Part shown: one piece after another, positions 1 through 7,100 of the stretch
Layout: each line of letters begins with the position of its first letter
How positions within the stretch are numbered: position 1 is the first letter of the stretch
NCBI GenBank assembly: GCA_030592085.1
Contig: JAUUZV010000042.1
Coordinates: 1-13,145, forward strand
Direction: 5' to 3'
From: Clostridia bacterium
GTDB lineage: Bacteria > Bacillota > Clostridia > DUPQ01
Length of the DNA stretch: 13,145 nucleotides
The notes under the pieces: generated by a model
Seen by the model: only the letters and a program-made list of their open reading frames with translations
Database searches by the model: none
Told to the model about the DNA's origin: nothing
Translations under genes and position numbers: made by a program

Positions 1-33
1 AAAAGAAACCGTTCTCCCTTTAAAGGAGAACGG
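1..33 (-). terminator. Rho-independent terminator of oppA
   Basis: A 9-bp perfect stem (CCGTTCTCC at 9-17 pairing with GGAGAACGG at 25-33) encloses a 7-base loop. Read on the minus strand it is followed by TTTCTTTT (positions 8-1), the U-rich tail of an intrinsic terminator. It lies about 40 bases past the oppA stop codon and fits as the end of the opp transcript. Confidence 0.9.
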
Positions 34-70
34 CTATTTGTTATAAATATTAACTTTTAAATTTTATAAC

Positions 71-1678
71 TTAGTCAGCAAGGCTTGCTCCACTAAAGTC
101 GATTGAACCTAGCATACTTCTTTCCCAGCCAATAACTCTGTCTGAGATTAAGAATGTATCTGTATAATGATATACAGGCATCATTGGTAAATCAGTCATA
201 AGAATTTCTTGTGCTTTGTAAAGTTCAGCAAAATGAGTAGCTGAATCAGTTGCAGTTTGTGCTGCTACCATATGAGCATTATAATCTGCACTCATGTAGT
301 TAGGATCATTATATGCGTTTGCTTCTTGGAATATTGCAAGTAATCCACTTGGATCTAAGAAGTCTGTTAACCAACCACCACGAGCTAACTCATAGTCGCC
401 TTCTTTTCTTGTATCCTGGAAAACAGCCCATTCTTGGTTTTCAAGTGTACAGGTAATACCAAGATTAGTTTTGAACATTTCTTGAACCATTTCTGCAACC
501 ATCTTATGTCCTTCTGATGTATTGTATAATAATACGAATGTTGGGAAGCCTTCTCCTCCGGCATAACCTGCTTCTGCAAGTAATGCTTGAGCTTCTGCAA
601 CCATACTATCGTCAGTTACTAAACCGTATGTACCGCTTTCTTCAAAGAAGTCATTTCCATCTGAATCAGGCATTCCTGGAGGTACCATTCCTAAAGCTGG
701 AACTTGACCTGAACCTAATGTTTCACAGATAAGTTCTCTATCAATAGCTAAAGTTAATGCTTTACGAACTCTAACATCTGACCATATTTCTAGATCCATA
801 TTAAAGTTGTAGTAGTAAGTTCCTAATAATGCGAAAACATAGAAATTAGGGTCTTCTGCGATTAATCTAGGTACTTCTGCTGGTGGAACTGATGGAAGAA
901 CATCAAGTTCTCCTGATTGATATGCTGTATAAGCTGTTGAAGCTTCATCAATAAATACTGCATCAATTGAAGCTAATCCAACATTCTTTTTATTCCAATA
1001 ATTTTGATTCTTTTCAAGTGTTAAACCTTCGCCAATTGTGTAGGCTGTTAAAACGAAAGGTCCGTTTGAAACTGCAAGCTCAGGATTTTTTGCCCATGCT
1101 CCATCTTCTCCGCCTTCGGCTTCAACTGAAGCTTGTTTGATAGGCATAAAGTGGTAGAATGCCATTAAACTAACAAAATAGTCAGTTGGAGATATTAAGT
1201 TAATTTCTAATGTGTAATCATCAGTAGCTGTAATACCAACAGAATCAAGATCTCCTGATTCAGTAGCTGCAGCTGCACCAACGATATTTGTATATTCCCA
1301 AATCCAAGCATATTCTGATGCTGTTGCAGGGTCAATACCTCTTTTAAAACCATACTCAAAATCATGAGCAGTTAGTTTTGTTCCATCTGACCAATCAGAT
1401 TTTCTTAAATTGAAAGTAACTGTAAGTCCATCTTCTGATGTTTCCCAAGATTCTGCAATCCCTGGAATAATAACACCACTTTGTTCTCTTACAAGAGCTT
1501 CAAAAGTTTGATTGATAACGTCTCCACCATCACTAGCTCCATTTAATGTTGGGTCTAATGTTTTAGGATCTGCTCCAATGTTCCAATTCAATGTACCTTC
1601 AGCTGTATCTGTTGCGCAACCAGAAACAACAACTGTAAGCATACATAAAATTACTATAACACTTATTATACGTTTCAT
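71..1678 (-). CDS. oppA: Oligopeptide ABC transporter substrate-binding lipoprotein (OppA, SBP family 5)
   Basis: This 535-residue protein is the extracellular receptor of the peptide importer encoded just upstream; it would be lipid-anchored on the outer face of the membrane and deliver peptides to OppBC. It has a lipoprotein signal peptide: basic MKR, a hydrophobic core, then lipobox V-S-G-C with the modified cysteine at residue 21. The body follows the family 5 solute-binding pattern: LNWNIGADPKTLDP near the N-terminus, a WSDGTKLTAHDFEYGFKR block, and a VRKALTLAIDRE block. The length is normal for OppA. The ATG is preceded by AGGAGGA at 1685-1691. Unlike many opp operons the receptor gene is last, and it has its own strong promoter at 1726-1754, which probably lets it be made in excess over the membrane parts. 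The peptide-binding assignment rests on family and operon. A nickel or other ligand is possible for family 5 but less likely here. Confidence 0.93.
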   Translation of the reverse strand: MKRIISVIVILCMLTVVVSGCATDTAEGTLNWNIGADPKTLDPTLNGASDGGDVINQTFEALVREQSGVIIPGIAESWETSEDGLTVTFNLRKSDWSDGTKLTAHDFEYGFKRGIDPATASEYAWIWEYTNIVGAAAATESGDLDSVGITATDDYTLEINLISPTDYFVSLMAFYHFMPIKQASVEAEGGEDGAWAKNPELAVSNGPFVLTAYTIGEGLTLEKNQNYWNKKNVGLASIDAVFIDEASTAYTAYQSGELDVLPSVPPAEVPRLIAEDPNFYVFALLGTYYYNFNMDLEIWSDVRVRKALTLAIDRELICETLGSGQVPALGMVPPGMPDSDGNDFFEESGTYGLVTDDSMVAEAQALLAEAGYAGGEGFPTFVLLYNTSEGHKMVAEMVQEMFKTNLGITCTLENQEWAVFQDTRKEGDYELARGGWLTDFLDPSGLLAIFQEANAYNDPNYMSADYNAHMVAAQTATDSATHFAELYKAQEILMTDLPMMPVYHYTDTFLISDRVIGWERSMLGSIDFSGASLAD

Positions 1679-1725
1679 ATATATTCCTCCTATTTTTTTG
1701 CTTTTTAAAAAAGCATATTATATAA

Positions 1726-1754
1726 ATTATAGTATGAGCATTATATAAAGTCAA
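1726..1754 (-). promoter_or_regulatory. Sigma-A-type promoter of oppA
   Basis: On the minus strand TTGACT (1754-1749) and a perfect TATAAT (1731-1726) are separated by exactly 17 bases. The predicted start is near 1719. The short leader begins with a GCTTTTT/AAAAAGC inverted repeat (1700-1714) and leads into AGGAGGA (1685-1691) six bases before the oppA ATG. This is the best match to consensus in the window and implies oppA can be transcribed apart from oppBCDF. No terminator separates oppF from oppA, so readthrough should add to it. Confidence 0.85.
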
Positions 1755-1781
1755 TTTAATGCTTACTATTATTTACTCATA

Positions 1782-2765
1782 TCATCTATTGACTACATGG
1801 CATGCCACAAAATGTCCCGGCGTAATTTCTTTTAGTTCTGGAGTAATAGACTTACATATATCCTCACATAATGAACATCGCATTTTAAATGGACAACTTG
1901 GAATGGGATCAATAGGACTTGTCACATCCCCTTGTAAAATAATTCTCTTTTGCTTACGAGTAATTATTGGGTCTGGTATAGGAATTGAAGAAAGCAATGC
2001 CTGAGTATATGGATGTAACGGTGTTTTATAAAGTTCTTTACTTGTTGTAACCTCCATTAATTGTCCAAGATACATAACTCCAATTCTGTCCGATATATGT
2101 TTAACCATAGATAAATCATGAGCAATAAACAAATATGTAAGTCCTTTTTCTTCTTGTAAATCTTCAAGCATATTAACTACTTGTGCTTGAATAGACACAT
2201 CAAGTGCGGATATTGGCTCATCACAAATAATTAGTTCAGGTTCTACTGCCAAAGCTCTGGCTATACCAATTCTTTGTCTCTGTCCTCCAGAAAATTCATG
2301 AGGATATCTGTTTGCATGTTCCCTTTTTAATCCTACAGTATCTAATAATTCATATATACGTTCTTGTTTTTCTTTACCCTGAGCTATCTGGTGAGTTTCT
2401 ATTCCTTCTCCAATAATATCAGTTACTGTCATACGTCCATTTAGAGAAGCATATGGGTCCTGAAAAATCATTTGCATTCTTTTTCTAAATGGTATCAATT
2501 CTTTTTCAGATAATTTAGTAACATCATTACCATCAAAATTTATTTCACCTGCAGTAGGTTCATATAGTCTTATTATTGAGCGCCCTGTTGTTGATTTTCC
2601 ACAACCTGATTCTCCAACAAGTCCAAAAGTTTCACCTTTATTGATGTGGAAACTAATACCATCCACAGCATGAAGATATGACCTGTTTTTCTTAAATAAT
2701 TTATTGCTAATTTCAAAATACTTTTTTAAATTATTAACTTCTAAAAGTTTTATGTTCTCACTCAT
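1782..2765 (-). CDS. oppF: Oligopeptide ABC transporter ATP-binding protein OppF
   Basis: This is the second cytoplasmic ATPase of the Opp importer, pairing with OppD to power peptide uptake. With the start at 2765 it has 327 residues. Visible motifs are Walker A GESGCGKS (51-58), Q-loop Gln102 in FQDP, ABC signature FSGGQRQR (158-165), Walker B LIICDEP (178-184) and switch His216. The C-terminal oligopeptide-transporter extension is present, with cysteines at 291, 297, 300, 304 and 322. An upstream in-frame ATG at 2807 exists, but its AAGG touches the start codon directly. The ATG at 2765 has AAGGAAG at 2774-2780 with 8-base spacing and gives the usual N-terminus, so it was chosen. It overlaps the oppD stop by 8 bases, suggesting translational coupling. 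The OppD/OppF split rests on order and on the YFEI..KLFKK N-terminal region typical of OppF. Confidence 0.93.
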   Translation of the reverse strand: MSENIKLLEVNNLKKYFEISNKLFKKNRSYLHAVDGISFHINKGETFGLVGESGCGKSTTGRSIIRLYEPTAGEINFDGNDVTKLSEKELIPFRKRMQMIFQDPYASLNGRMTVTDIIGEGIETHQIAQGKEKQERIYELLDTVGLKREHANRYPHEFSGGQRQRIGIARALAVEPELIICDEPISALDVSIQAQVVNMLEDLQEEKGLTYLFIAHDLSMVKHISDRIGVMYLGQLMEVTTSKELYKTPLHPYTQALLSSIPIPDPIITRKQKRIILQGDVTSPIDPIPSCPFKMRCSLCEDICKSITPELKEITPGHFVACHVVNR

Positions 2766-3774
2766 GTTTGCCACTTCCTTTTTCATAACCTTCAACTTTT
2801 GGAGCATCCTTATGCAATAGCCAACATGCAGAAGAATGGGTTTTACTTAATTCAAACATCGGTGGCATCTGTTCAAGACAAATTTTCATAACATTAGGAC
2901 ATCTAGTTGAAAAAGGACATCCTTTAGGTGGTGAAAGTAAGTCAGGTGGAGATCCCTCTATAGGTATAAGTCGTTCATTCTCTTCTGTATTCATTTTAGG
3001 AACTGATTTATGTAAACCAACAGTATATGGGTTTTGTGGATTATAGAAAATTTCATCAACTGAACCTTTTTCCATCATCATTCCACCATACATTACAATT
3101 ATATTAGTACAAATTTCTGCAATAACAGCTAAATCATGTGTAATAAGAATAATTGATGTATCAAGTTCTTTTTTAATGTTTTTCATTAAATCTAATATCT
3201 GTGCCTGTATTGTTACATCAAGTGCTGTTGTTGGTTCATCTGCAATTAATAGTTTAGGATTACAAGACAATGCCGTTGCTATCATAACCCTTTGTCTCAT
3301 TCCCCCTGAAAACTCATGAGGATATGATTTAATTCTCTTTTCAGGTTCAGGTATCCCAACAAGACGAAGCATATTAACAGCTTGTTCTATAGCTTGGGAT
3401 TTGCTTATTTTTTTATGGCGTCTTATTACTTCTACCATTTGGTTTTGTATTGTATACACAGGATTTAGAGATGTCATGGGATCTTGAAATATCATTGATA
3501 TATCATTTCCACGAATTTCATTCATCTCCTTATTTGACTTAGTTGTAACATCTATTCCATCAAATATAATCTGTCCTTCTTTTATTCTTCCAGGATAATC
3601 AACTAATCGCATAACAGATAATGCTGTAACACTTTTTCCGCTACCCGACTCTCCAACTATACCTAGAATATCGCCTTTTTTCATGGTGAAGTTTGCACCA
3701 CGTACAGCTTGTACTTCACCTAAATGTGTATAAAATGATGTTTTTACATTTTTAACTTCAAGTATTTTATCCAT
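2758..3774 (-). CDS. oppD: Oligopeptide ABC transporter ATP-binding protein OppD
   Basis: This 338-residue cytoplasmic ATPase is one half of the OppDF motor. It shows Walker A GESGSGKS (41-48), Q-loop Gln97 in FQDPMTSLNP, ABC signature FSGGMRQR (155-162), Walker B LLIADEP (175-181) and switch His213. The C-terminal extension carries four cysteines (286, 292, 299, 317) in the CPFSTRCP...C...C arrangement common to OppD/DppD proteins, where iron-sulfur binding has been reported for some members. The ATG has AAGGGG at 3782-3787, which overlaps the oppC stop codon (3786-3788), so the genes are tightly coupled. The gene ends inside the oppF start (8-base overlap). No key ATPase residue is missing. 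Confidence 0.95.
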   Translation of the reverse strand: MDKILEVKNVKTSFYTHLGEVQAVRGANFTMKKGDILGIVGESGSGKSVTALSVMRLVDYPGRIKEGQIIFDGIDVTTKSNKEMNEIRGNDISMIFQDPMTSLNPVYTIQNQMVEVIRRHKKISKSQAIEQAVNMLRLVGIPEPEKRIKSYPHEFSGGMRQRVMIATALSCNPKLLIADEPTTALDVTIQAQILDLMKNIKKELDTSIILITHDLAVIAEICTNIIVMYGGMMMEKGSVDEIFYNPQNPYTVGLHKSVPKMNTEENERLIPIEGSPPDLLSPPKGCPFSTRCPNVMKICLEQMPPMFELSKTHSSACWLLHKDAPKVEGYEKGSGKHE

Positions 3775-3785
3775 AATATATCCCC

Positions 3786-4976
3786 TTAACCCTTTCTCAA
3801 TCTAGGGTCTAGGGCATCTCTTAACCCATCACCTAAGAAGTTAAACGCAAGCATTGTAATAGCAATAGCAAGTGCTGGATAGAACAGTTGGTAAGGATAA
3901 GTTATTAATCCTGATAATGCATTATTTGCAAGTGTACCCCATGAGGCCATTGGTGCTGAAACACCAAGCCCAATAAAACTTAAAAATGACTCTGTAAAAA
4001 CTGCCGACGGAATCATCATAGTCATTGATACTATAATAGGTCCCATTGCATTTGGTATAAGATGTCTCATAATGATTTTTTTCTTAGAAACACCAAGAGT
4101 CCTAGCAGCAAGAACAAATTCTTGTTCTTTTAGTGCTAACATTTGGCCTCGGACAAGCCTTGCCATACCTACCCAGTAAACACTACCAAGAGCTATAATA
4201 ATTGTCCATAAACCTTGATTACCCAACATAACCATAAGCAAAATAACATAAAGGACAAGAGGAATAGAATTAATAATATCAACTATTCTCATCATAATAT
4301 TATCTTTACGTCCACCCTCATATCCTGCAAGTGCACCATAGGTAACCCCTATAATGAAATTAACCAATGTGGCAACAAACGCAACTATCAAAGAAATTCG
4401 CGCTCCATACATTGTACGTGTTAACATATCACGTCCCAATGAGTCGGTTCCAAATGGATATATTTTATTTAATACTGTTTTATAAACATCATGAGTTACA
4501 TTACCTTTATATTCTAACGTAAAATCATAATCATAACCTTTTTTACCTGGTAATAAATTATATGAGAAATCTAATATAACAGGTTCCCCATCTAGAATGT
4601 ATGTATAAACTTTATTAATTATATCTTTATTTTCTTGTGGTAATTCTAACCTCTTTACTAAAACACCTTTTTCTGTGACACTAAACAAAAAGTAATCTCC
4701 AGATAGATATATAAAAGTATCATCATCAACTTGATACAAATCAAGTCTTGGTGGTAAGTTTTTGTAATCATTAACTTGATCAGAATATGAAAACTGTGTA
4801 AGCATAGGCCCAAATATACCAATAAGAACTATTGCAATAACACCTACTAATCCAATCATAGCTAATTTGTGTTTTTTAAGTCTTCTCCATGCATCTTGCC
4901 AATAGGTTAGTGATTTTCTATAAGCTTCTTCTTCAATTTCTTGTTTATCTACAAATACGAATTTATTTTTATCCAT
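3786..4976 (-). CDS. oppC: Oligopeptide ABC transporter permease OppC, with an extended extracellular loop
   Basis: This inner-membrane permease forms the peptide channel with OppB. From the start at 4976 it has 396 residues. The N-terminus carries a WQDAWRRLKKHKLAMIG segment before the first membrane helix (about 39-60), typical of OppC. The permease core begins at FGTDSLGRDMLTR (175-187), followed by further hydrophobic helices and the EAA loop (about 286-313) that contacts the ATPases. The end, LGDGLRDALDPRLR, is the usual OppC tail. Between helix 1 and the FGTDSLGRD motif lie about 115 residues, clearly more than in compact OppC proteins, with a hydrophilic, strand-rich look. The reading frame extends upstream to a TTG at 4997, but the ATG at 4976 has AAAGGAAG (4985-4992) at 8-base spacing and lies one base beyond the oppB stop, so it is preferred. 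Confidence 0.93.
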   Translation of the reverse strand: MDKNKFVFVDKQEIEEEAYRKSLTYWQDAWRRLKKHKLAMIGLVGVIAIVLIGIFGPMLTQFSYSDQVNDYKNLPPRLDLYQVDDDTFIYLSGDYFLFSVTEKGVLVKRLELPQENKDIINKVYTYILDGEPVILDFSYNLLPGKKGYDYDFTLEYKGNVTHDVYKTVLNKIYPFGTDSLGRDMLTRTMYGARISLIVAFVATLVNFIIGVTYGALAGYEGGRKDNIMMRIVDIINSIPLVLYVILLMVMLGNQGLWTIIIALGSVYWVGMARLVRGQMLALKEQEFVLAARTLGVSKKKIIMRHLIPNAMGPIIVSMTMMIPSAVFTESFLSFIGLGVSAPMASWGTLANNALSGLITYPYQLFYPALAIAITMLAFNFLGDGLRDALDPRLRKG

Positions 4977-4977
4977 G

Positions 4978-5907
4978 TTATTTGCTTCCTTTCCCAAATC
5001 TAATTCTTGGATCGATTAGGGCATATGCAACATCAACTAAAAGTACCATGATGACATAAAAGGCAGCATAGAATACTGTCATTCCTAAAATAGTTGTATA
5101 ATCACGGTTTGTAACACTCTCAACAAAATATCGTCCTATACCAGGAATTGCAAATATTCTCTCAATAACAAATGAACCTGTTAAAATTGCTGCTATCATT
5201 GGACCTATATATGTAACGACTGGAATTAATGCGTTTTTCATAGCATGTTTTGCTATAACGGATCGCTCTTTTAATCCATTTGCTCTTGCGGTTCTTATAT
5301 AGTCTTGGCGAAGTATCTCAAGCATACTTGAGCGAGTAAGTCTCGCTACAAATGAAAGTGAATAACCAGAAAGAGCAATAACAGGGCCTATATAACTTAA
5401 TGGACTATTTAATCCAAAGGTTGGTAGCCACCCTAGCTTACCTGCAAAAAAGTAAATAATAAGCGTGGCTACTACAAAGCTTGGAACAGTTACCCCCAGT
5501 GTTGCAAAAAACATTACCATATAATCAACTGGTTTGTTTTGCTTCAATGCAGATATCATGCCTATCGGGATACCAATGATTATTATCATAATTGTTGCTA
5601 GTACTCCAATTTTTGCCGAAGCTGGAAACCCTGCAATAATTAACTCTTCAACATCTGTACCTATTTTTGAATAGGAAGGTCCTAAATCAAAAGTAAGTAA
5701 ACCTTTCATGTAATCAAAATATTGTACTATTAATGGGTCATCTAAATGATACTTTTCGTTAAGTGTTTTCATTATTTCATCTGGAACCGGTCGCTCTCTA
5801 GTGAATGGACCTCCAGGTATAGAATGCATTAAAAAGAATGTAATTGTTGCAATTAATAATATTGTAAAAACTGCATAAATTAAACGCTTTATAAAATAGT
5901 TTTTCAT
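4978..5907 (-). CDS. oppB: Oligopeptide ABC transporter permease OppB
   Basis: First gene of the importer operon, encoding a 309-residue polytopic membrane permease. It opens with the OppB signature (MKNYFIKRLIYAVFTILLI, first membrane helix) followed by the IPGGPF and KYHLDDPLIVQYFDY blocks seen in family members. The EAA loop that docks onto OppD/OppF is at about 203-230 (YIRTARANGLKE...). The C-terminus, YALIDPRIRFG, is also typical. AAAGGAG at 5918-5924, ten bases before the ATG, and a second purine run, GAAGGGG, even closer provide the ribosome binding site. The stop codon TAA lies one base before the oppC ATG. The length matches ordinary OppB, so the expansion seen in OppC is not shared. 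The promoter is at 5969-5996. Confidence 0.95.
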   Translation of the reverse strand: MKNYFIKRLIYAVFTILLIATITFFLMHSIPGGPFTRERPVPDEIMKTLNEKYHLDDPLIVQYFDYMKGLLTFDLGPSYSKIGTDVEELIIAGFPASAKIGVLATIMIIIIGIPIGMISALKQNKPVDYMVMFFATLGVTVPSFVVATLIIYFFAGKLGWLPTFGLNSPLSYIGPVIALSGYSLSFVARLTRSSMLEILRQDYIRTARANGLKERSVIAKHAMKNALIPVVTYIGPMIAAILTGSFVIERIFAIPGIGRYFVESVTNRDYTTILGMTVFYAAFYVIMVLLVDVAYALIDPRIRFGKGSK

Positions 5908-5990
5908 AAATCCCCTTCTCCTTTAAAATACTAAACATTTTATTTTATGTACTAGCAAATATTATATTATTATACATAGTTTTTCATAAA
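5896..5990. repeat. 15-base direct repeat at oppB start and oppB promoter
   Basis: The 15-mer ATAGTTTTTCATAAA occurs exactly at 5896-5910, spanning the oppB start codon, and at 5976-5990, inside the spacer of the oppB promoter, 80 bases apart. A shorter shared core, TTTCATAAA, occurs again at 6007-6015. On the minus strand the upstream copy reads ATG AAA AAC TAT like the oppB start but then runs into a stop two codons later. Cause unknown; it may be a small duplication or a chance result in AT-rich DNA. Confidence 0.5.
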
Positions 5991-5996
5991 CTTCAA
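5969..5996 (-). promoter_or_regulatory. Promoter of the oppBCDF operon
   Basis: On the minus strand TTGAAG (5996-5991) and a perfect TATAAT (5974-5969) are 16 bases apart. The start would be near 5962, leaving a leader of about 55 bases before the oppB ATG. The -35 box is only a partial match (4 of 6), which leaves room for regulation. The divergent promoter lies about 20 bases away. Confidence 0.7.
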
Positions 5997-6003
5997 AATA
6001 AAT

Positions 6004-6018
6004 GCATTTCATAAAATT
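6004..6018. promoter_or_regulatory. Weak CodY-like palindrome between divergent promoters
   Basis: On the minus strand AATTTTATGAAATGC (6018-6004) agrees with the CodY consensus AATTTTCWGAAAATT at 11 of 15 positions. It sits immediately upstream of the oppB -35 box and touches the -35 box of the divergent gene. Peptide importers are classic CodY targets in low-GC Gram-positives, which gives the position some weight. Four mismatches in such AT-rich DNA mean it could easily be chance. Confidence 0.25.
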
Positions 6019-6045
6019 GTTAAATAAATACTATACGAGTATAAT
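6017..6045 (+). promoter_or_regulatory. Promoter of the DUF4432 gene
   Basis: TTGTTA (6017-6022) and TATAAT (6040-6045) are separated by 17 bases. The expected start is near 6052, giving a leader of roughly 27 bases that includes AGGGGGAG (6067-6074) four bases before the ATG. Confidence 0.75.
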
Positions 6046-6078
6046 ATAGATAGTAAATACACTTATAGGGGGAGTCAC

Positions 6079-7083
6079 ATGAATAAAGACAAGAGATACT
6101 ATTTGGCAAGAACAGGACATACCGAACAACTTGTTTATGCAAGGCGCTCTGTGCTTAGTGAAGGAAAAGCAGATGGACTAAGAGTTATTGATATTGATAA
6201 TGGAGGATCTTTAACATGCACAATATTAGAAGGTCGTTGTCTAGATATTGCTAAATTAAATTACAAAGGCATTAATTTAGGGTTTTTAGGAAAACCAGGA
6301 CTACAACATTCTGCGCAGACATCAGTTACTCCTGGTGAATTCACTAGATATTTTAACGGGGGTATGCTTTACACTTGTGGCCTTAGAAATACTGGTCCAA
6401 ACAATTGTGATGATAGTGGACAATATCCTTATCATGGTCGTTTAGGTATGACTCCTGCTAATGAAGTTTCATCAATTGTTAATTGGGATAAAGGATTTAT
6501 TGAAATTACTGGTAAAGTTGAACTATCAGCTCTTTTTGGATATAACCTTGTTTTAAATAGATGTATAAGAATCCCATTATTTGGTAGTGAAATAAAAATT
6601 GAAGATACAGTAGTAAATCAAGGGTTTAATGATGAAAACTTAATGCTACTTTATCATTTTAATTTTGGTTGGCCCATGTTATCTGAACATACAAAAATAA
6701 AGATAAATCATAATAGTATTGAACCAAGAGATGATGTAGCTAAAAAAGGAATAACTTCTTGGAATACATTTGAACTTCCAATTGACAACTATCAAGAACA
6801 GGTGTTTTATCATGACACTATAAGTGAAAGTGATGGTTTTGCTCATGCTCATATAATTAACGAATCGTTACACTTACAAGTGGATATTTCTTATGATAAG
6901 GAAGTATTACCACAGTTAATTGAGTGGAAAAGCATGGCTTCAGGTGATTACGCTTTAGGTATTGAACCTTCTACTAGTAGAGTAGGTGGAAGAGAAATTG
7001 AGAATAAAGAAAATAGGATCTTTCTCTTAAAAGCAGGAGAAGCAAAGATTTTTAAATTAAACTTAAAAATAAACACATTATAA
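6079..7083 (+). CDS. DUF4432 family protein (aldose-1-epimerase-like, galactose mutarotase fold)
   Basis: This 334-residue cytoplasmic protein (no signal peptide) matches the DUF4432 family, which shares the beta-sandwich fold of aldose 1-epimerases and probably acts on a sugar or sugar acid. Matching blocks are EGRCLDIAKLNYKG (51-64), GGMLYTCGLRNTG (94-106), YHGRLGMTPA (118-127) and LYHFNFGWPML (191-201). The YHGR and YHFNFGWP histidines are the likely active-site region by analogy with mutarotases; this is inference. The ATG follows AGGGGGAG at 6067-6074. The gene has its own promoter, is divergent from oppB, and converges on the glycosyltransferase gene with only 17 bases between stops. 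No sugar kinase, sugar transporter or catabolic gene accompanies it, so the substrate cannot be guessed. I saw no clear terminator after it. Confidence 0.85.
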   Translation: MNKDKRYYLARTGHTEQLVYARRSVLSEGKADGLRVIDIDNGGSLTCTILEGRCLDIAKLNYKGINLGFLGKPGLQHSAQTSVTPGEFTRYFNGGMLYTCGLRNTGPNNCDDSGQYPYHGRLGMTPANEVSSIVNWDKGFIEITGKVELSALFGYNLVLNRCIRIPLFGSEIKIEDTVVNQGFNDENLMLLYHFNFGWPMLSEHTKIKINHNSIEPRDDVAKKGITSWNTFELPIDNYQEQVFYHDTISESDGFAHAHIINESLHLQVDISYDKEVLPQLIEWKSMASGDYALGIEPSTSRVGGREIENKENRIFLLKAGEAKIFKLNLKINTL

Positions 7084-7100
7084 ATTACCTTATTTTTCGT

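Noticed and set aside
385..732. Open frames on both strands within oppA
   Set aside because: They lie inside a confidently assigned lipoprotein gene, have no ribosome binding sites or recognisable domains, and read as frame shadows.
1512..2004. Plus-strand frames across the oppA start and the oppF end
   Set aside because: They cross the oppA promoter and ribosome binding site, have no initiation signals, and encode nothing recognisable.
4215..4424. Plus-strand open frame within oppC
   Set aside because: Its product is Asn/Ile/His-rich low-complexity sequence opposite membrane-helix codons; this is a typical antisense shadow.
7084..7100. Bidirectional terminator between the convergent DUF4432 and glycosyltransferase genes
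   Set aside because: The 17 bases and adjoining codons show no stem with a T-run on either strand.
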